From positions 372,001 to 436,000 of the forward strand of contig NZ_JAHDTI010000009.1 of assembly GCF_018531495.1 (NCBI RefSeq): 64,000 bases of DNA. The letters are read 5' to 3'. Below the pieces are notes generated by a model that saw only the letters and a list, made by a program, of their open reading frames with translations, searched no databases and was not told the origin of the DNA. This DNA is from Nonomuraea sediminis. Its GTDB lineage: Bacteria; Actinomycetota; Actinomycetes; Streptosporangiales; Streptosporangiaceae. Within the stretch, counting starts at the first letter, position 1, and each line of letters starts with the position of its first letter. The translations under genes and the position numbers were made by a program. This document shows, one piece after another, positions 42,688-52,101 of the stretch.

Positions 42688-43911
42688 TCAGGACGAGACC
42701 AGGAACACGATGGCCACCACGACCGCCGTGCCTGCGAAAAGGGCCAGCGTGAACGTGCTGAAGAAGGTGCTCAGCCCGAAGCAGAGCGCGGTGGTGCCCG
42801 CGATGCTGAGCAGATCGACCAGCATGCGCGAGTTCTTGTACGGGCTGTGGGAGAACAGCGCCACCCCGGCGTCCGCCATGATCGCCAGCGCGTAGGTGGC
42901 CAGCATGAACAGCGCCACCTCGGGCAGCGGCACCCGCGCGGCCGCGGCCAGCAGCGACACGAACAGCCCTGAGCCGATCACCCAGCGCCTGCGCACCTTC
43001 TCCCGGTGTATCGCCCTGGACTCCTCCACGGACCTGCGCCGCGGCTGCTGTCCCGGGCGCCACTCGCGGGTGGCCAGATCCTCGATCCTGGGCTGCACCG
43101 CCGTACCCGGGCCGACGGGAGCGGCGAGGTGACGGCCGCGGGACGTCGCGCTGACGCCCAGCCTGGCGCAGATCCGCGCCGCCGTCGGCCGCGCGGCCGG
43201 ATCCGTGGCCAGGCACTCGCGCAGCAGCGGCGCCAGCCACTCGGGCACGCCGTCCAGGTCGGGCTCGTGATGGACGACCCGGTAGGCGACCGCGGAGGCG
43301 GGCCCCTGCCCGTACGGCTGGCGCCCGGTCGCGGCGTAGGCCAGCGTCGCCCCGAAGGCGAAGACGTCGGCCTCGGAACCCGACACCCGCCCCTCGAGCA
43401 CCTCCGGAGCCAGGTATCCGGGAGTCCCCACGACGGCGCCGGAGGCCGTCACCGACAGCGAGTCGAGCGCCGAGGCGATGCCGAAGTCGATGACGACCGG
43501 CTCACCCTCGCTCATCATCACGTTGGCCGGCTTGAGATCGCGGTGCACCACGCCCGCCTCGTGCATGTCGAGCAGCGCCGCCGCCAGCCCGGTCGCCAGC
43601 AGGTGCAGGTCGGCCACGGGCAGCGGCACCGCGCTGAGCGGCTTGCCCTGGACGTAGCGGGTCACCAGGTACGGCTTGGCCGCATCCAGCGAGGCGTCGA
43701 GCACCTCGGCCACGTGCGGCCCGCGTACCCGGCGCATGGTCTCGACCTCGCGGTGCAACCTGGCCAGCGCGGCGCCGTCGGCGGCCACGTGCGGGTGCAG
43801 CAGCTTGACCGCGACGGTGCGGCCCTCGGGGTCGAGCGCCAGATGCACCTCGCCGAAACCGCCCGAGCCGAGCCGGGAGAGCAACTGGTAGGGGCCGAGG
43901 TGCTCGCTCAT
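42688..43911 (-). CDS. Membrane Ser/Thr protein kinase (first of three)
   Basis: A 407-residue kinase. The catalytic domain occupies 1-255: Gly-rich loop GSGGFGEV (15-22), Lys36 (TVAVKLL), HRDLKPANV with catalytic Asp125, DFG at 142-144, and GTPGYLAPE. A short linker leads to about four membrane helices (VIGSGLFVSLLAAAARV, ALFMLATYALAIMAD, LSIAGTTALCFGLST, ALFAGTAVVVAIVFLVSS) with nothing large outside. No PASTA domain. 36 bases downstream of the second kinase gene; probably one operon. Confidence 0.92.
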   Translation of the reverse strand: MSEHLGPYQLLSRLGSGGFGEVHLALDPEGRTVAVKLLHPHVAADGAALARLHREVETMRRVRGPHVAEVLDASLDAAKPYLVTRYVQGKPLSAVPLPVADLHLLATGLAAALLDMHEAGVVHRDLKPANVMMSEGEPVVIDFGIASALDSLSVTASGAVVGTPGYLAPEVLEGRVSGSEADVFAFGATLAYAATGRQPYGQGPASAVAYRVVHHEPDLDGVPEWLAPLLRECLATDPAARPTAARICARLGVSATSRGRHLAAPVGPGTAVQPRIEDLATREWRPGQQPRRRSVEESRAIHREKVRRRWVIGSGLFVSLLAAAARVPLPEVALFMLATYALAIMADAGVALFSHSPYKNSRMLVDLLSIAGTTALCFGLSTFFSTFTLALFAGTAVVVAIVFLVSS

Positions 43912-43947
43912 ACCCTTCCTCCTCCCCCGGGAACGCCTCCGGCGAAC

Positions 43948-45693
43948 TCAGGACCAAGGCGAGAGGAACCCGAGCCCGGTGCTGTGCAGCAGGTCGTTGA
44001 CCAGGCCGGTGAGCACCCCGAAGACGCTGTCCTGCGCGCTCCTGGTCAGCTGCCTGATCACGGTCTCGGGCGCCTTCCACGGCGCCCAGGTCGGGTCCTG
44101 GCTCATCGCGAACAGGACCGCGAAGAGCGCGGCCGTACCGACGATGACGATGCCGATCAGCGCCGCGCCCGGAGAGCGCAGGACGCCGGTCAGCGTGCGG
44201 GTGACCGCCTTGCGCGGCGCGCCGCCGCCCGGCAGCACGAACAGGCCGAGCGTGAAGGCGCCCGCGGCGTAGGCGGCCGCCTCGTTGATGCTCATCCCGC
44301 CGCCCCAGCGCAGCACGCCCCACACGCAGACGCCGAAAAGGATCGACAGCGGCACGTGCAGCGCGGTGACCGCGGTGGCCTTGACCAGCGCCCACGGCGT
44401 GCCGACCACCGCGAGCAGCGGGTCGGCGGCGCTGCTGCCGCGGATCTGGCGGCGGCTGACCAGGTCGCCGAACAGGTATTCGCCCACCCGCAGCACCAGC
44501 GCGACGGCCACCGCGATGGCGCCCACCACGACCGGCATCATCACCGTCAGCGCGACCAGCGTGACCAGCAGCAGCATGCCTATGACCTGGCTGCCGACCA
44601 GGTAGCGCCTACGCTCGGCCGGAGGCGCGGGCGGGGTGTAGGGCCGTGCCTGCGGCTGGTGCGGCGCCGGGTATCCGGCCACCCGCTGGTCGGCGCGCGG
44701 CGGCGGCACCGAGGGGCGGGCCTGGACGGGCGCGGGCACGTAGGGCGGCGGCTTGTCCACGACCGGAGGCGGCGGCGCCGCCTTGGCGTACGACACGGGC
44801 GGCAGCAGGTCCGAGTACGTCTCGCTGACCGGCAGCCGCTTGGTCCCGTTGGGCGTCGTCGACTGGAAGGTCGACTCGTGGAAGGTGGTCACCGTCGGAT
44901 CGAGCTGCCTGGCCGTCCGCAGCAGTTCGTGCGCGCTCGGCCGGCGGGCGGGATCGACCTGCAGGGCACGCGACAGCCAGCCGCGCAGCCACGCCGGAGC
45001 CTTGTCGAGCTGGGCGCGGCCTTCCATGATGTTGAAGCAGACCGCCTCGAAGGTCCCCGTGCCGAACGGCGGGGCCCCGACGGCGGCGAAGAACACCGTC
45101 GAGGCCAGCGCGTGCACGTCGGCCGCCTGGGTGATCTCGGAGTCGCGGATGATCTCCGGCGCCAGGTAGCCGGGCGTGCCGACGAACATCCCTGTCTGGG
45201 TCAGCCGGGTGGCGTTGACCAGGTGCGCGATACCGAAGTCGATGACCAGCGGCTCGTCGGCGACCAGCATGACGTTGGACGGCTTGAAGTCGCGGTGGAC
45301 CACCTCGGCCGCGTGGATGGCGACCAGCGCCTGGCAGAGCCCGTTGACCAGCTTGATCAGCTGCCGCGGCTCGAGCGGGCCCGAGCCCAGGACGATGTCC
45401 TCCAGCGTCCGGCCCGGCGCGAAGCGGGTCACGACGTACGGCTGGCCGCCCACGAGCTCGGCGTCGACCACCTCGGCCACGTACGGGCTGCGGACCCGGC
45501 GCATGGTCTCGACCTCGCGGGTCAGCCGGTCGCGGGCCTTGAGGTCTGCGGCCACGTGCGGGTGCAGCACCTTGATGGCGACCTCGCGGCCCTCCACGTC
45601 GATGCCCAGATGGACGACGCCCATGCCGCCCTCGCCGATCTTCCTGACCAGCCGGTAGGGCCCCAGCCTCGACTGTGCCTGGGTGTCGCTCAT
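43948..45693 (-). CDS. Membrane Ser/Thr protein kinase (second of three)
   Basis: A 581-residue kinase: GEGGMGVV loop (21-28), Lys41 (EVAIKVL), HRDFKPSNV (Phe instead of the usual Leu), DFG and GTPGYLAPE. After the kinase domain comes a Pro-rich linker (VDKPPPYVPAPVQARPSVPP) and a C-terminal block of several hydrophobic helices (YLVGSQVIGMLLLVTLVALT, IVIVGTAALFAVLFAMS) with an extracellular tail ending FLSPWS. ATG 45693 is chosen because it starts the kinase fold; an upstream in-frame start would overlap the preceding gene. Confidence 0.92.
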   Translation of the reverse strand: MSDTQAQSRLGPYRLVRKIGEGGMGVVHLGIDVEGREVAIKVLHPHVAADLKARDRLTREVETMRRVRSPYVAEVVDAELVGGQPYVVTRFAPGRTLEDIVLGSGPLEPRQLIKLVNGLCQALVAIHAAEVVHRDFKPSNVMLVADEPLVIDFGIAHLVNATRLTQTGMFVGTPGYLAPEIIRDSEITQAADVHALASTVFFAAVGAPPFGTGTFEAVCFNIMEGRAQLDKAPAWLRGWLSRALQVDPARRPSAHELLRTARQLDPTVTTFHESTFQSTTPNGTKRLPVSETYSDLLPPVSYAKAAPPPPVVDKPPPYVPAPVQARPSVPPPRADQRVAGYPAPHQPQARPYTPPAPPAERRRYLVGSQVIGMLLLVTLVALTVMMPVVVGAIAVAVALVLRVGEYLFGDLVSRRQIRGSSAADPLLAVVGTPWALVKATAVTALHVPLSILFGVCVWGVLRWGGGMSINEAAAYAAGAFTLGLFVLPGGGAPRKAVTRTLTGVLRSPGAALIGIVIVGTAALFAVLFAMSQDPTWAPWKAPETVIRQLTRSAQDSVFGVLTGLVNDLLHSTGLGFLSPWS

Positions 45694-45709
45694 CGCTGCC
45701 GTCCCCGCA

Positions 45710-47593
45710 TCATCCCCCCGAATTGCCATTCAGCCCCTTGAGCTGCTTGACCAGCGTCTCCACGCTCACTGGCGCCCATATGGCCTCCCTCGGTGGACTG
45801 GCCCCGAACGTGCTGTAAGCGAGGATCAGGGAGAGCGCGGCCCCCGCCGCGAATACTCCCGCCATCACCATCGCCGCTGTTCTCGAGGGTACGAGGGATG
45901 AGAGCGTTCTGCGCATCTGTCTGCCAGGTCCCTCTACTCCGGGACCCGCGCAAAGTGTCCACAAGGCGATCGCCGCGCCCCAGGCCAGAGCGTTGTGCGG
46001 CTCCATCTTCAGCACCACCGTGAGCAGCAGTGTCACGGGCAGGCCGAGGATGACGGCGTACAGCACCAGGGCGAGCGTGATGCCCACCGACTTGGCCAGC
46101 GCCTGCGGCTGGCCGAGGACGCGCAGCACGTCGACGGCGGCCGAACCGGCCGACCTGCGGGCGGTGAGCGCCGGCTGGGCCAGGTCGGCGGCGCGCAGCA
46201 GGATCGCCACGGGGATCGCCACGATCGCCACGAGGGTCGGCGCCAGGACCGCCAGCACGATCATGATGACGAGCAGCATCGCGCCCGCCACACCGTAGGC
46301 CTTGGAACGCTGCAGGGCCTGGCCCGGCAGCGCGCCGGGGATGAACGGCTCGCGCCTGGTGCGCGGGTCGGGCATCGGCGGCTGCTGCTGCGAGTGGGCC
46401 TGATGGTGGGGCTGCGGCTGCGGGCGCTGCGGCTGCACCGGGATGTAGGGCTGCTGCGGGTGAGGTGTGTCGGACCTGACCCGCCGCGTGGGCACGTCGC
46501 TCTCGGGCGGCGGCATCGCGTGGCCGTGGTTGTTGGGCTGCGGCCAGGGCTGGCTGGCCGGGGCGCCTTCGCGCTGCATCTGCCGCAGCTCCTCCGGGGT
46601 CACCCGGCGGGTGGGCCACGGGTCGCCGCCCTGGCCCGGCAGCAGGGAGACGAAGGGCTGGTCCGTCGGTGTCGGCGTCGGCGGAGGCGTGGGCTGGTGC
46701 ACCTGCTCGCGCGGCGTGACGGGAGGCGTGGCCATCTCGGCCGGCGGCTCGGTGCGCTCGGAGCGCGGCATGGTCGAGATCTCGTCCGGCACGTTGCTCT
46801 GCGACCTGGGCAGCATCCTGGCCGTCTGCTCGGCCAGTTCCGCGGCCTTGGGCCGCTTGCTCGGGTTGCGCTGGAAGGCGGCCTTGAGCAGCGGCTGCAG
46901 CGCGGCCGGGGCGGCGCTGACGTCGGCCTTGCCCGCGGTGATGTTGTAGAAGATCATCTCCAGCGTGCCCTTGCCGAAGGGCGGCTGGCCGGTGCCCGCG
47001 TACAGCAGCGTGCCCGCCCAGGCGTGGATGTCCACCTCGGGCCCGGCCTCCTGGCCCTCGATGATCTCCGGGGCGAGGTAGCCGGGGGTGCCGATGAACA
47101 TGCCCGTCTGCGTCAGCCGGGTGGCGTCCACGGCCTGCGCGATGCCGAAGTCGATCAGGACGGGCTCGCCGTCCAGGATGAGCACGTTGCCCGGCTTGAG
47201 GTCGCGGTGGATCACGCCGACCGAGTGGACGGCGGCCAGCGCCGTGGCCACGCCGTGGGCGATCCTGGTCAGCGCCGCCAGGTCGAGCGGCCCGTCCTCC
47301 CTGACGATCTCGTCGAGCGGGCGGCCCGCGACGTAACGGGTGACGATGTAGGGACGATGACCGGTCACATCGGCGTCGAGGACCTCGGCGATGTACTTGC
47401 TGCGGACCCGGCGCATGGTCTCGACCTCGCGCGACAGGCGCCGCCTGGCCACCTCGTCCCCGGCCACCTCGGCGCGCAGGACCTTGACCGCCACCTGCCT
47501 GCCCTGCGGATCCACGGCGAGGTGGACAACACCCATTCCGCCTTCACCTAGCCGCCTGAGCAGCCGGTAAGGGCCAAGTCGGTCATCGTTCAT
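45710..47593 (-). CDS. Membrane Ser/Thr protein kinase (third of three)
   Basis: A 627-residue paralogue of the two downstream kinases: GEGGMGVV (16-23), Lys37 (VAVKVL), HRDLKPGNV, DFG, GTPGYLAPE. A long Pro/Gln/His-rich linker follows (residues ~265-425; PTPPPTPTPTDQP, QPQRPQPQPHHQAH), then a membrane block (YGVAGAMLLVIMIVLAVLAP, TAAMVMAGVFAAGAALSLIL). First of the three kinase genes. ATG 47593 (MNDDRLGPYR); an ATG at 47608 adds five residues. Confidence 0.92.
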   Translation of the reverse strand: MNDDRLGPYRLLRRLGEGGMGVVHLAVDPQGRQVAVKVLRAEVAGDEVARRRLSREVETMRRVRSKYIAEVLDADVTGHRPYIVTRYVAGRPLDEIVREDGPLDLAALTRIAHGVATALAAVHSVGVIHRDLKPGNVLILDGEPVLIDFGIAQAVDATRLTQTGMFIGTPGYLAPEIIEGQEAGPEVDIHAWAGTLLYAGTGQPPFGKGTLEMIFYNITAGKADVSAAPAALQPLLKAAFQRNPSKRPKAAELAEQTARMLPRSQSNVPDEISTMPRSERTEPPAEMATPPVTPREQVHQPTPPPTPTPTDQPFVSLLPGQGGDPWPTRRVTPEELRQMQREGAPASQPWPQPNNHGHAMPPPESDVPTRRVRSDTPHPQQPYIPVQPQRPQPQPHHQAHSQQQPPMPDPRTRREPFIPGALPGQALQRSKAYGVAGAMLLVIMIVLAVLAPTLVAIVAIPVAILLRAADLAQPALTARRSAGSAAVDVLRVLGQPQALAKSVGITLALVLYAVILGLPVTLLLTVVLKMEPHNALAWGAAIALWTLCAGPGVEGPGRQMRRTLSSLVPSRTAAMVMAGVFAAGAALSLILAYSTFGASPPREAIWAPVSVETLVKQLKGLNGNSGG

Positions 47594-47746
47594 GGCATGA
47601 AGCACCATACCGGCTTAATCACCGCCCACGAGATGAACCATGAGGCCACATTCCCACTCGCACAACGTCCAGGAACGCCTCATCGGTTTCCCATCACACG
47701 GTCTCGATATCGTCACGCCCGCTCCGGGTGGAGCGGACTCCTTCGT

Positions 47747-48256
47747 TCAGTTCGCCAGGGCGAGCACCTCTGCCCCCTTGAGCCCGGCGAGCGTCGCCCC
47801 CGACACGGCGAGCTTGGATCTGCGCACCCCGCTGCCGATGACCGCCCAGTCGAGCGCGGCGACGTTGACGTCCACCAGGATCGGCCAGTCGTCCGGCAGG
47901 CCGATCGGGGTGATGCCGCCGTACTCCATCCCGGTGAGCTCCACCGCCTGATCCATCGGCGCGAAGCTCGCCTTGCGCGCGTCCAGGTGCTTGCGCACGA
48001 TGCCGTTCACGTCCACCCGCATCGTCGCGAGCACCATGCACGCCGCGTACCGCGTCTCGCCGCCCCGCTTGGCCGCGACGATCACGCAGTTGGCCGAGGC
48101 CTCCAGCGCCACGCCGTAGCGTTCGCAGAACGCCGCGGTGTCGGCCAGCTCCGGGTCGATCTCCGCCACCTCGGCCTCCTGTACGGCCTGCCGTACGGGA
48201 TCGGCCAGGAGGTCGGGCCTGTCGCTCGCTCGCACCCACACCAGTTTCTCGTTCAT
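47747..48256 (-). CDS. YbaK/EbsC family aminoacyl-tRNA deacylase
   Basis: 169 residues of the YbaK/ProX editing fold (ALEASANCVIVAAKRGGETR, RKHLDARKASFAPMDQAVEL, GGITPIGLPDDWPILVD). These proteins clear mis-charged tRNAs (for example Cys- or Ala-tRNAPro); specificity cannot be read here. ATG 48256 used; in-frame GTG and TTG codons directly upstream are alternatives. Confidence 0.88.
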   Translation of the reverse strand: MNEKLVWVRASDRPDLLADPVRQAVQEAEVAEIDPELADTAAFCERYGVALEASANCVIVAAKRGGETRYAACMVLATMRVDVNGIVRKHLDARKASFAPMDQAVELTGMEYGGITPIGLPDDWPILVDVNVAALDWAVIGSGVRRSKLAVSGATLAGLKGAEVLALAN

Positions 48257-48272
48257 CACCAAGGACCCTACG

Positions 48273-49817
48273 TCACGCCGACTGCAACACCCGCTGGTGC
48301 AGCTGGGTGACCGCGCTGCGGGCGGACTCCATGGCGCCCGCCTGCCAGGCGATCAGGTATGTCAGCCAGTCGCCCGCGAGGTAAACCCTCCCGCTGGGGC
48401 GTTGCAGAAGAGTGAAGGACGAATCAAAGGCGGGCCAGCGCACCCAGCCTCCCTGGATGTGCTCCTGGCGGTCCCAGGCGATCGAGACGCTGGACAGCAG
48501 GTCCTTGCCGTACTTGTCGCCGTGGATCTTCCTGCCCTGGGTGATCGCCCGGCGCCTGCGGTCCTCGGGGGTGAGCGCGCCGTACAGCTCGGCCTCCTTT
48601 TCGGAGGTGTAGTAGCCGACGAGCACGCCGCGCTCGGAGTGGAAGCCGTAGGAGGGGTACCAGATGTGCGTGATGTCCAGGTCGGTCTCGGTGATGCCGC
48701 CGTAGATGCGGTCCTCCAGCTCCCACCACCGCCTGCCGTACTCCAGGCCGATCTTGCCGGCGGCGACGGGGACGGGCGTCCTGAGCGCGGAGGTGACGGC
48801 GGCGCCCAGGTTGTGCGGGATCCTGGCCAGCACGTGCGGCGGGAGCGTGGCGATGCAGTAGTCGGCCTTGAGCTCGCCGCCGTCCCAGGTCACCTGGACG
48901 CCGTCGGGCAGGTCCGTGATCTTGTTGACCTTGACGCCGGTGCGGATGCGGTCCTCGCCGACGGCCTGCTTGAGCCTGGTGACGATCGTGTCCATGCCGC
49001 CGACGGGCTGGAACATGGGGGTGGCCTGGTCGTAGCCGAAGTCGTTGGTGATCGCCCTGCCGACGCCCGCGGCCAGGACCTGCTGGAGAGTGCCGGGGGG
49101 CGCGACCGGGGTGCCGCCGTCCGTCGCCGGATATTTCATGAAACCGCGGCGGGTGGAGCCTTCGTAGTCGAGCTTGGGCCCCAGGTCTCCGAACCTGCGC
49201 AGGAACTCCAGCAGCCGTTCCCTGTCGTCCCTGGTGAGCCGCCTGTCGAGCTGGCCGAGGTTGGTGGCCTTGGCCAGCAGTTCGGCGATGTATCCGTACA
49301 TGTCGGCGCGGGCGGCGCGGGCCCTGACGGTCTGGCCGTGGGTGTGCACGTAGGCCTGGGCGTTGTTGTTGATGAACGGCTCGATGGGGACGCCCAGTTC
49401 GCGGCAGTAGTCCAGGGTCACCATCCACTGGGCGATCCGTCCGGGTCCCGCGTTGAAGTAGACGCCGTCGCCGAACCTGACCTCCTGCGCGGGGCCGTTC
49501 AGCTCGGTCAGGCGGTCGCCGCCGCGCAGCGTCCTGTTCCTGCCACCGGCGCGGTCGCTCGCCTCGAGCAGCGTGCAGTCGTAGCCCGCCTTGCCGAGCT
49601 CGTAGGCGGCGGTCAGGCCGGCCACGCCCGCGCCCAGGATGACCACCTTGGCGGCGCCCTTCCCGGTCAGGTGGAAGTCGCTCTTCTGCGGGGGTGTGTA
49701 CGCCTTGTCCTGCTCGCTCGGCGCCAGGCCCAGCGCGCCCATCGCCGCGTACATCGCCCCCGCCCCACCGACCGCGCCTATCCCGACCAGCAGGCCGCGT
49801 CGTGTCAGCGCCTCCAC
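48273..49817 (-). CDS. Tat-exported flavin amine oxidase
   Basis: 514 residues. A twin-arginine-type leader is visible (ALTRRGLLVGIGAVGGAGAM). The FAD dinucleotide motif is VVILGAGVAGLTAAYELGKA, followed by LLEASDRAGGRNRTLRGGD, and the C-terminal FAD motif GRVYLAGDWLTYLIAWQAGA. It belongs to the monoamine/L-amino-acid oxidase family and would act outside the membrane, producing aldehyde or 2-oxoacid, ammonia and peroxide. Start GTG 49817, with AAGGAGA seven bases upstream; the open frame further upstream is the antiphase of the next gene. Confidence 0.92.
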   Translation of the reverse strand: MEALTRRGLLVGIGAVGGAGAMYAAMGALGLAPSEQDKAYTPPQKSDFHLTGKGAAKVVILGAGVAGLTAAYELGKAGYDCTLLEASDRAGGRNRTLRGGDRLTELNGPAQEVRFGDGVYFNAGPGRIAQWMVTLDYCRELGVPIEPFINNNAQAYVHTHGQTVRARAARADMYGYIAELLAKATNLGQLDRRLTRDDRERLLEFLRRFGDLGPKLDYEGSTRRGFMKYPATDGGTPVAPPGTLQQVLAAGVGRAITNDFGYDQATPMFQPVGGMDTIVTRLKQAVGEDRIRTGVKVNKITDLPDGVQVTWDGGELKADYCIATLPPHVLARIPHNLGAAVTSALRTPVPVAAGKIGLEYGRRWWELEDRIYGGITETDLDITHIWYPSYGFHSERGVLVGYYTSEKEAELYGALTPEDRRRRAITQGRKIHGDKYGKDLLSSVSIAWDRQEHIQGGWVRWPAFDSSFTLLQRPSGRVYLAGDWLTYLIAWQAGAMESARSAVTQLHQRVLQSA

Positions 49818-49924
49818 GCCGCTCTCCTTCGTGCTGTCGTACGGCAAGCCGCCCTTCCGCCACCCGCCGCACGTGGCCGAGCCCTGTCCAGGGAGACGCT
49901 CCTCAGGTGGAGGTGCTCTCCCGC

Positions 49925-49939
49925 CGCTACGACGTAGCG
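49925..49939. repeat. Short palindrome upstream of the amine oxidase
   Basis: CGCTACG-A-CGTAGCG, perfect 7-bp arms about a single base, in the 239-base gap between the amine oxidase and the M55 peptidase genes. Position suits an operator, but nothing else supports it. Confidence 0.35.
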
Positions 49940-50056
49940 TCGGCCGGTCGGCCGCCGCGCGCTTCGCGCCGGGCGCCGCCGTACCGCTGCTCGCCGTACC
50001 GGCGCTCGGGACGGCGGGGCTGGGGTGGAGGGGGTGGAAAGCATGGTGCGTGAAGG

Positions 50057-50899
50057 CTAACCGTAGGGGCCGGCGTTGCAGGCGACCTGGCCCGCGATCG
50101 TGGCGAAGAGGCCGAACAGGGCCATGATCTGGGGGAACTCGTCCGTGGTGAACTCCGTGTGGCGGGGACCTGCGAGCTTGACGCCGGGGATGAGGGCGGC
50201 GGCGCTGGCGATGGCGGTGGAGTTCCACTCGACGCCGAGCGTGTAGGGGGCGGGCTCCACGTAGGGCGCGAAGTCCGGCAGGCGGTCGAGCGCCCGCGCG
50301 GCGGCCTCGCGGATGCGGGCCTGGGCGACCGAGGGCGGCAGGAGCTCGGCGGAGAACTTGTCGATGCCCTTCTTGACCGCGACGGTCTCGACGTCGCCGA
50401 GCAGCGCCCTGGCCTCCTCGCCGACCGCCTCGTCGCCCGTGACCAGGACCACCGGCACCCCGTGGTAGCCGGCGCAGGCCGCCACGACGCGGGTCTCGCC
50501 GCAGGCCGTGCCGTTCAGGTAGACGTTCTGGATCTCCTTGCCCATCCACGTGTGGTTGAGCACCCCGTCGGGGACCCCGGCCATGGCGTGGTAGCCGACG
50601 AAGCAGGCCGCGTCGAAGGACCCGTCGAGCCCGTGGGCCATGCGCTGGGCCTTGCCCGGTCCGCGGATGAGCGTGGCGCGCGGGTCGAGCAGGTCGATGC
50701 GGAGGTTCTTGGTGGAGCCGTGCGCGTCGTTGACCAGCACGGCGCTCGCCCCGGCGTCGTGGGCGCCGTTGACGGCCGCGTTGGCGTCGGCGGTCATGAG
50801 CTCGCATCCGCGCTCGTAGCCGCGCTTGCCGGCGTGCATCTCCTCCGGATCGGTCAGCCCGGTCACGCCCTCCATGTCCACCGACAGGTAGACCCTCAC
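50057..50899 (-). CDS. M55 family D-aminopeptidase (DppA-like)
   Basis: 280 residues, the usual length. Zinc ligands: Asp and Glu of YLSVDMEGVTGL (residues 8 and 10), with GASAVLVNDAHGSTKNL, CFVGYHAMAGVPDGVLNHTW and VVLVTGDEAVGEEA. DppA of Bacillus cleaves D-Ala-D-Ala and related D-peptides. GTG start at 50899 overlaps the stop of the PP-loop gene (GTGA), so the two are co-translated. Confidence 0.92.
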   Translation of the reverse strand: MRVYLSVDMEGVTGLTDPEEMHAGKRGYERGCELMTADANAAVNGAHDAGASAVLVNDAHGSTKNLRIDLLDPRATLIRGPGKAQRMAHGLDGSFDAACFVGYHAMAGVPDGVLNHTWMGKEIQNVYLNGTACGETRVVAACAGYHGVPVVLVTGDEAVGEEARALLGDVETVAVKKGIDKFSAELLPPSVAQARIREAAARALDRLPDFAPYVEPAPYTLGVEWNSTAIASAAALIPGVKLAGPRHTEFTTDEFPQIMALFGLFATIAGQVACNAGPYG

Positions 50900-52101
50900 G
50901 CGCCCCACTCCTCCACCTTGCGGACCTCCTCGGGCGTCATCAGCCCCACCTCGGCGGTCATGAAGTCCCTGACCTGCGCCCGCCAGGGGTCGGGGATCTC
51001 CTCCAGCGCCGGCGGGTAGCAGTGGTCGAGCCACGAGGTCGACTCCAGCGACGCCTCGAAGTACCGCCTCGCCCCGCCGAACAGGCTCGACTCGATCCCC
51101 GGCACCCTGGCCAGGCCGTACTCGATCATCTCCTGCCCGCCGTAGGGCGGGGGCTGCAGCCACTTGCGCGCCACCGGCCGGTCGGCGCTCAGCGGCGTGT
51201 CGATCGGCCGGCCCTCGACGGCGGCCTGGATGAGCTCCTTGTACAGGCACTTGCCGCAGGTACGGCACGGCCCGTCGACCCCGCGCAGGCACCACCGCAA
51301 CTGGTCCTTCAGCGGCGAGTTCAGCGCCAGCCGCATCGTCACGGCCTCGCTCACCCCGCCCACCGGCAGCACGATGTGTACCCCGGCCGCGGCGAACAGC
51401 CGGCCCCACGCGCCGTGCGGCGCCCACATCGGGTTGTCCGGCGTGAAGCGCAGCAGGTAGCGGTCGCCGCCCAGCCAGCGCGAGCCCAGCTCGTAGCCGA
51501 AGGCCAGCCCGCCCAGGTCCAGCTCGTCGGCCAGCAGCAGCGCCCCGGCCGCGACCGCGTGGTGCTCCGGGTACCCGGGCCGCGGCTCGGCCAGCGTGAA
51601 CTCCAGGTCCGACGAGACCGTCGTGAGCTCCCGCCCGGTCTGCGCGGCCAGCCTGGCCAGCACGTCCGAGCGGTAGTGCGTCCACCGGTTCGGCACCCGC
51701 GGATGCGAGACCCGCTTGAAGTGCACGAACGGCGCCTCGGGCAGGATCGCCGCGGCCGCGACGGAGTCCGCGCCGCCGCTGTAGGAGATCGCCAGCACCG
51801 ATCCGGTACGGCGGGCCGTGCCGGAGACGGGGCCCGCCTCGATCCCCCAGCCGTCGTGCAGCGCCGCGGCCACCTCGGGCGAGACGCCCCGGTCGAAGGT
51901 GATCCGGCGGCGGGTCCAGGGCGCGACGACCGTCCAGGCGGCCACCGCGAACAGGTCCGGGTGGGCGTCGGCGGGCACGTCCTGGAAGTGGCAGGAGTTG
52001 GTGGCCAGCTTGACGGGATGGTCGTCGGCGGCCCTGCCGGTGATCTCGTCCTCGGGGTCGAGGCGGAAGGCCAGCTCGCCGCCCGACCAGGTCACGCGCA
52101 C
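50896..52101 (-). CDS. PP-loop ATPase-like protein of unknown function
   Basis: 401 residues. Residues 104-118 hold an N-type ATP pyrophosphatase P-loop (AISYSGGADSVAAAA), as in enzymes that adenylate a carbonyl before amidation or thiolation. A Cys cluster (WCLRGVDGPCRTCGKCLYKE, about 270-290) looks like a metal site. The first 100 residues do not resemble a known domain to me. GTG 52101 has GGGGAG eight bases upstream and overlaps the coiled-coil gene by 10 bases; GTG 52095 is an alternative. Overlaps the M55 gene by 4 bases. Substrate unknown. Confidence 0.8.
   Translation of the reverse strand: MRVTWSGGELAFRLDPEDEITGRAADDHPVKLATNSCHFQDVPADAHPDLFAVAAWTVVAPWTRRRITFDRGVSPEVAAALHDGWGIEAGPVSGTARRTGSVLAISYSGGADSVAAAAILPEAPFVHFKRVSHPRVPNRWTHYRSDVLARLAAQTGRELTTVSSDLEFTLAEPRPGYPEHHAVAAGALLLADELDLGGLAFGYELGSRWLGGDRYLLRFTPDNPMWAPHGAWGRLFAAAGVHIVLPVGGVSEAVTMRLALNSPLKDQLRWCLRGVDGPCRTCGKCLYKELIQAAVEGRPIDTPLSADRPVARKWLQPPPYGGQEMIEYGLARVPGIESSLFGGARRYFEASLESTSWLDHCYPPALEEIPDPWRAQVRDFMTAEVGLMTPEEVRKVEEWGA

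Noticed and set aside
43006..45741. 911-codon plus-strand frame
   Set aside because: Antisense of two kinase genes with clear catalytic motifs.
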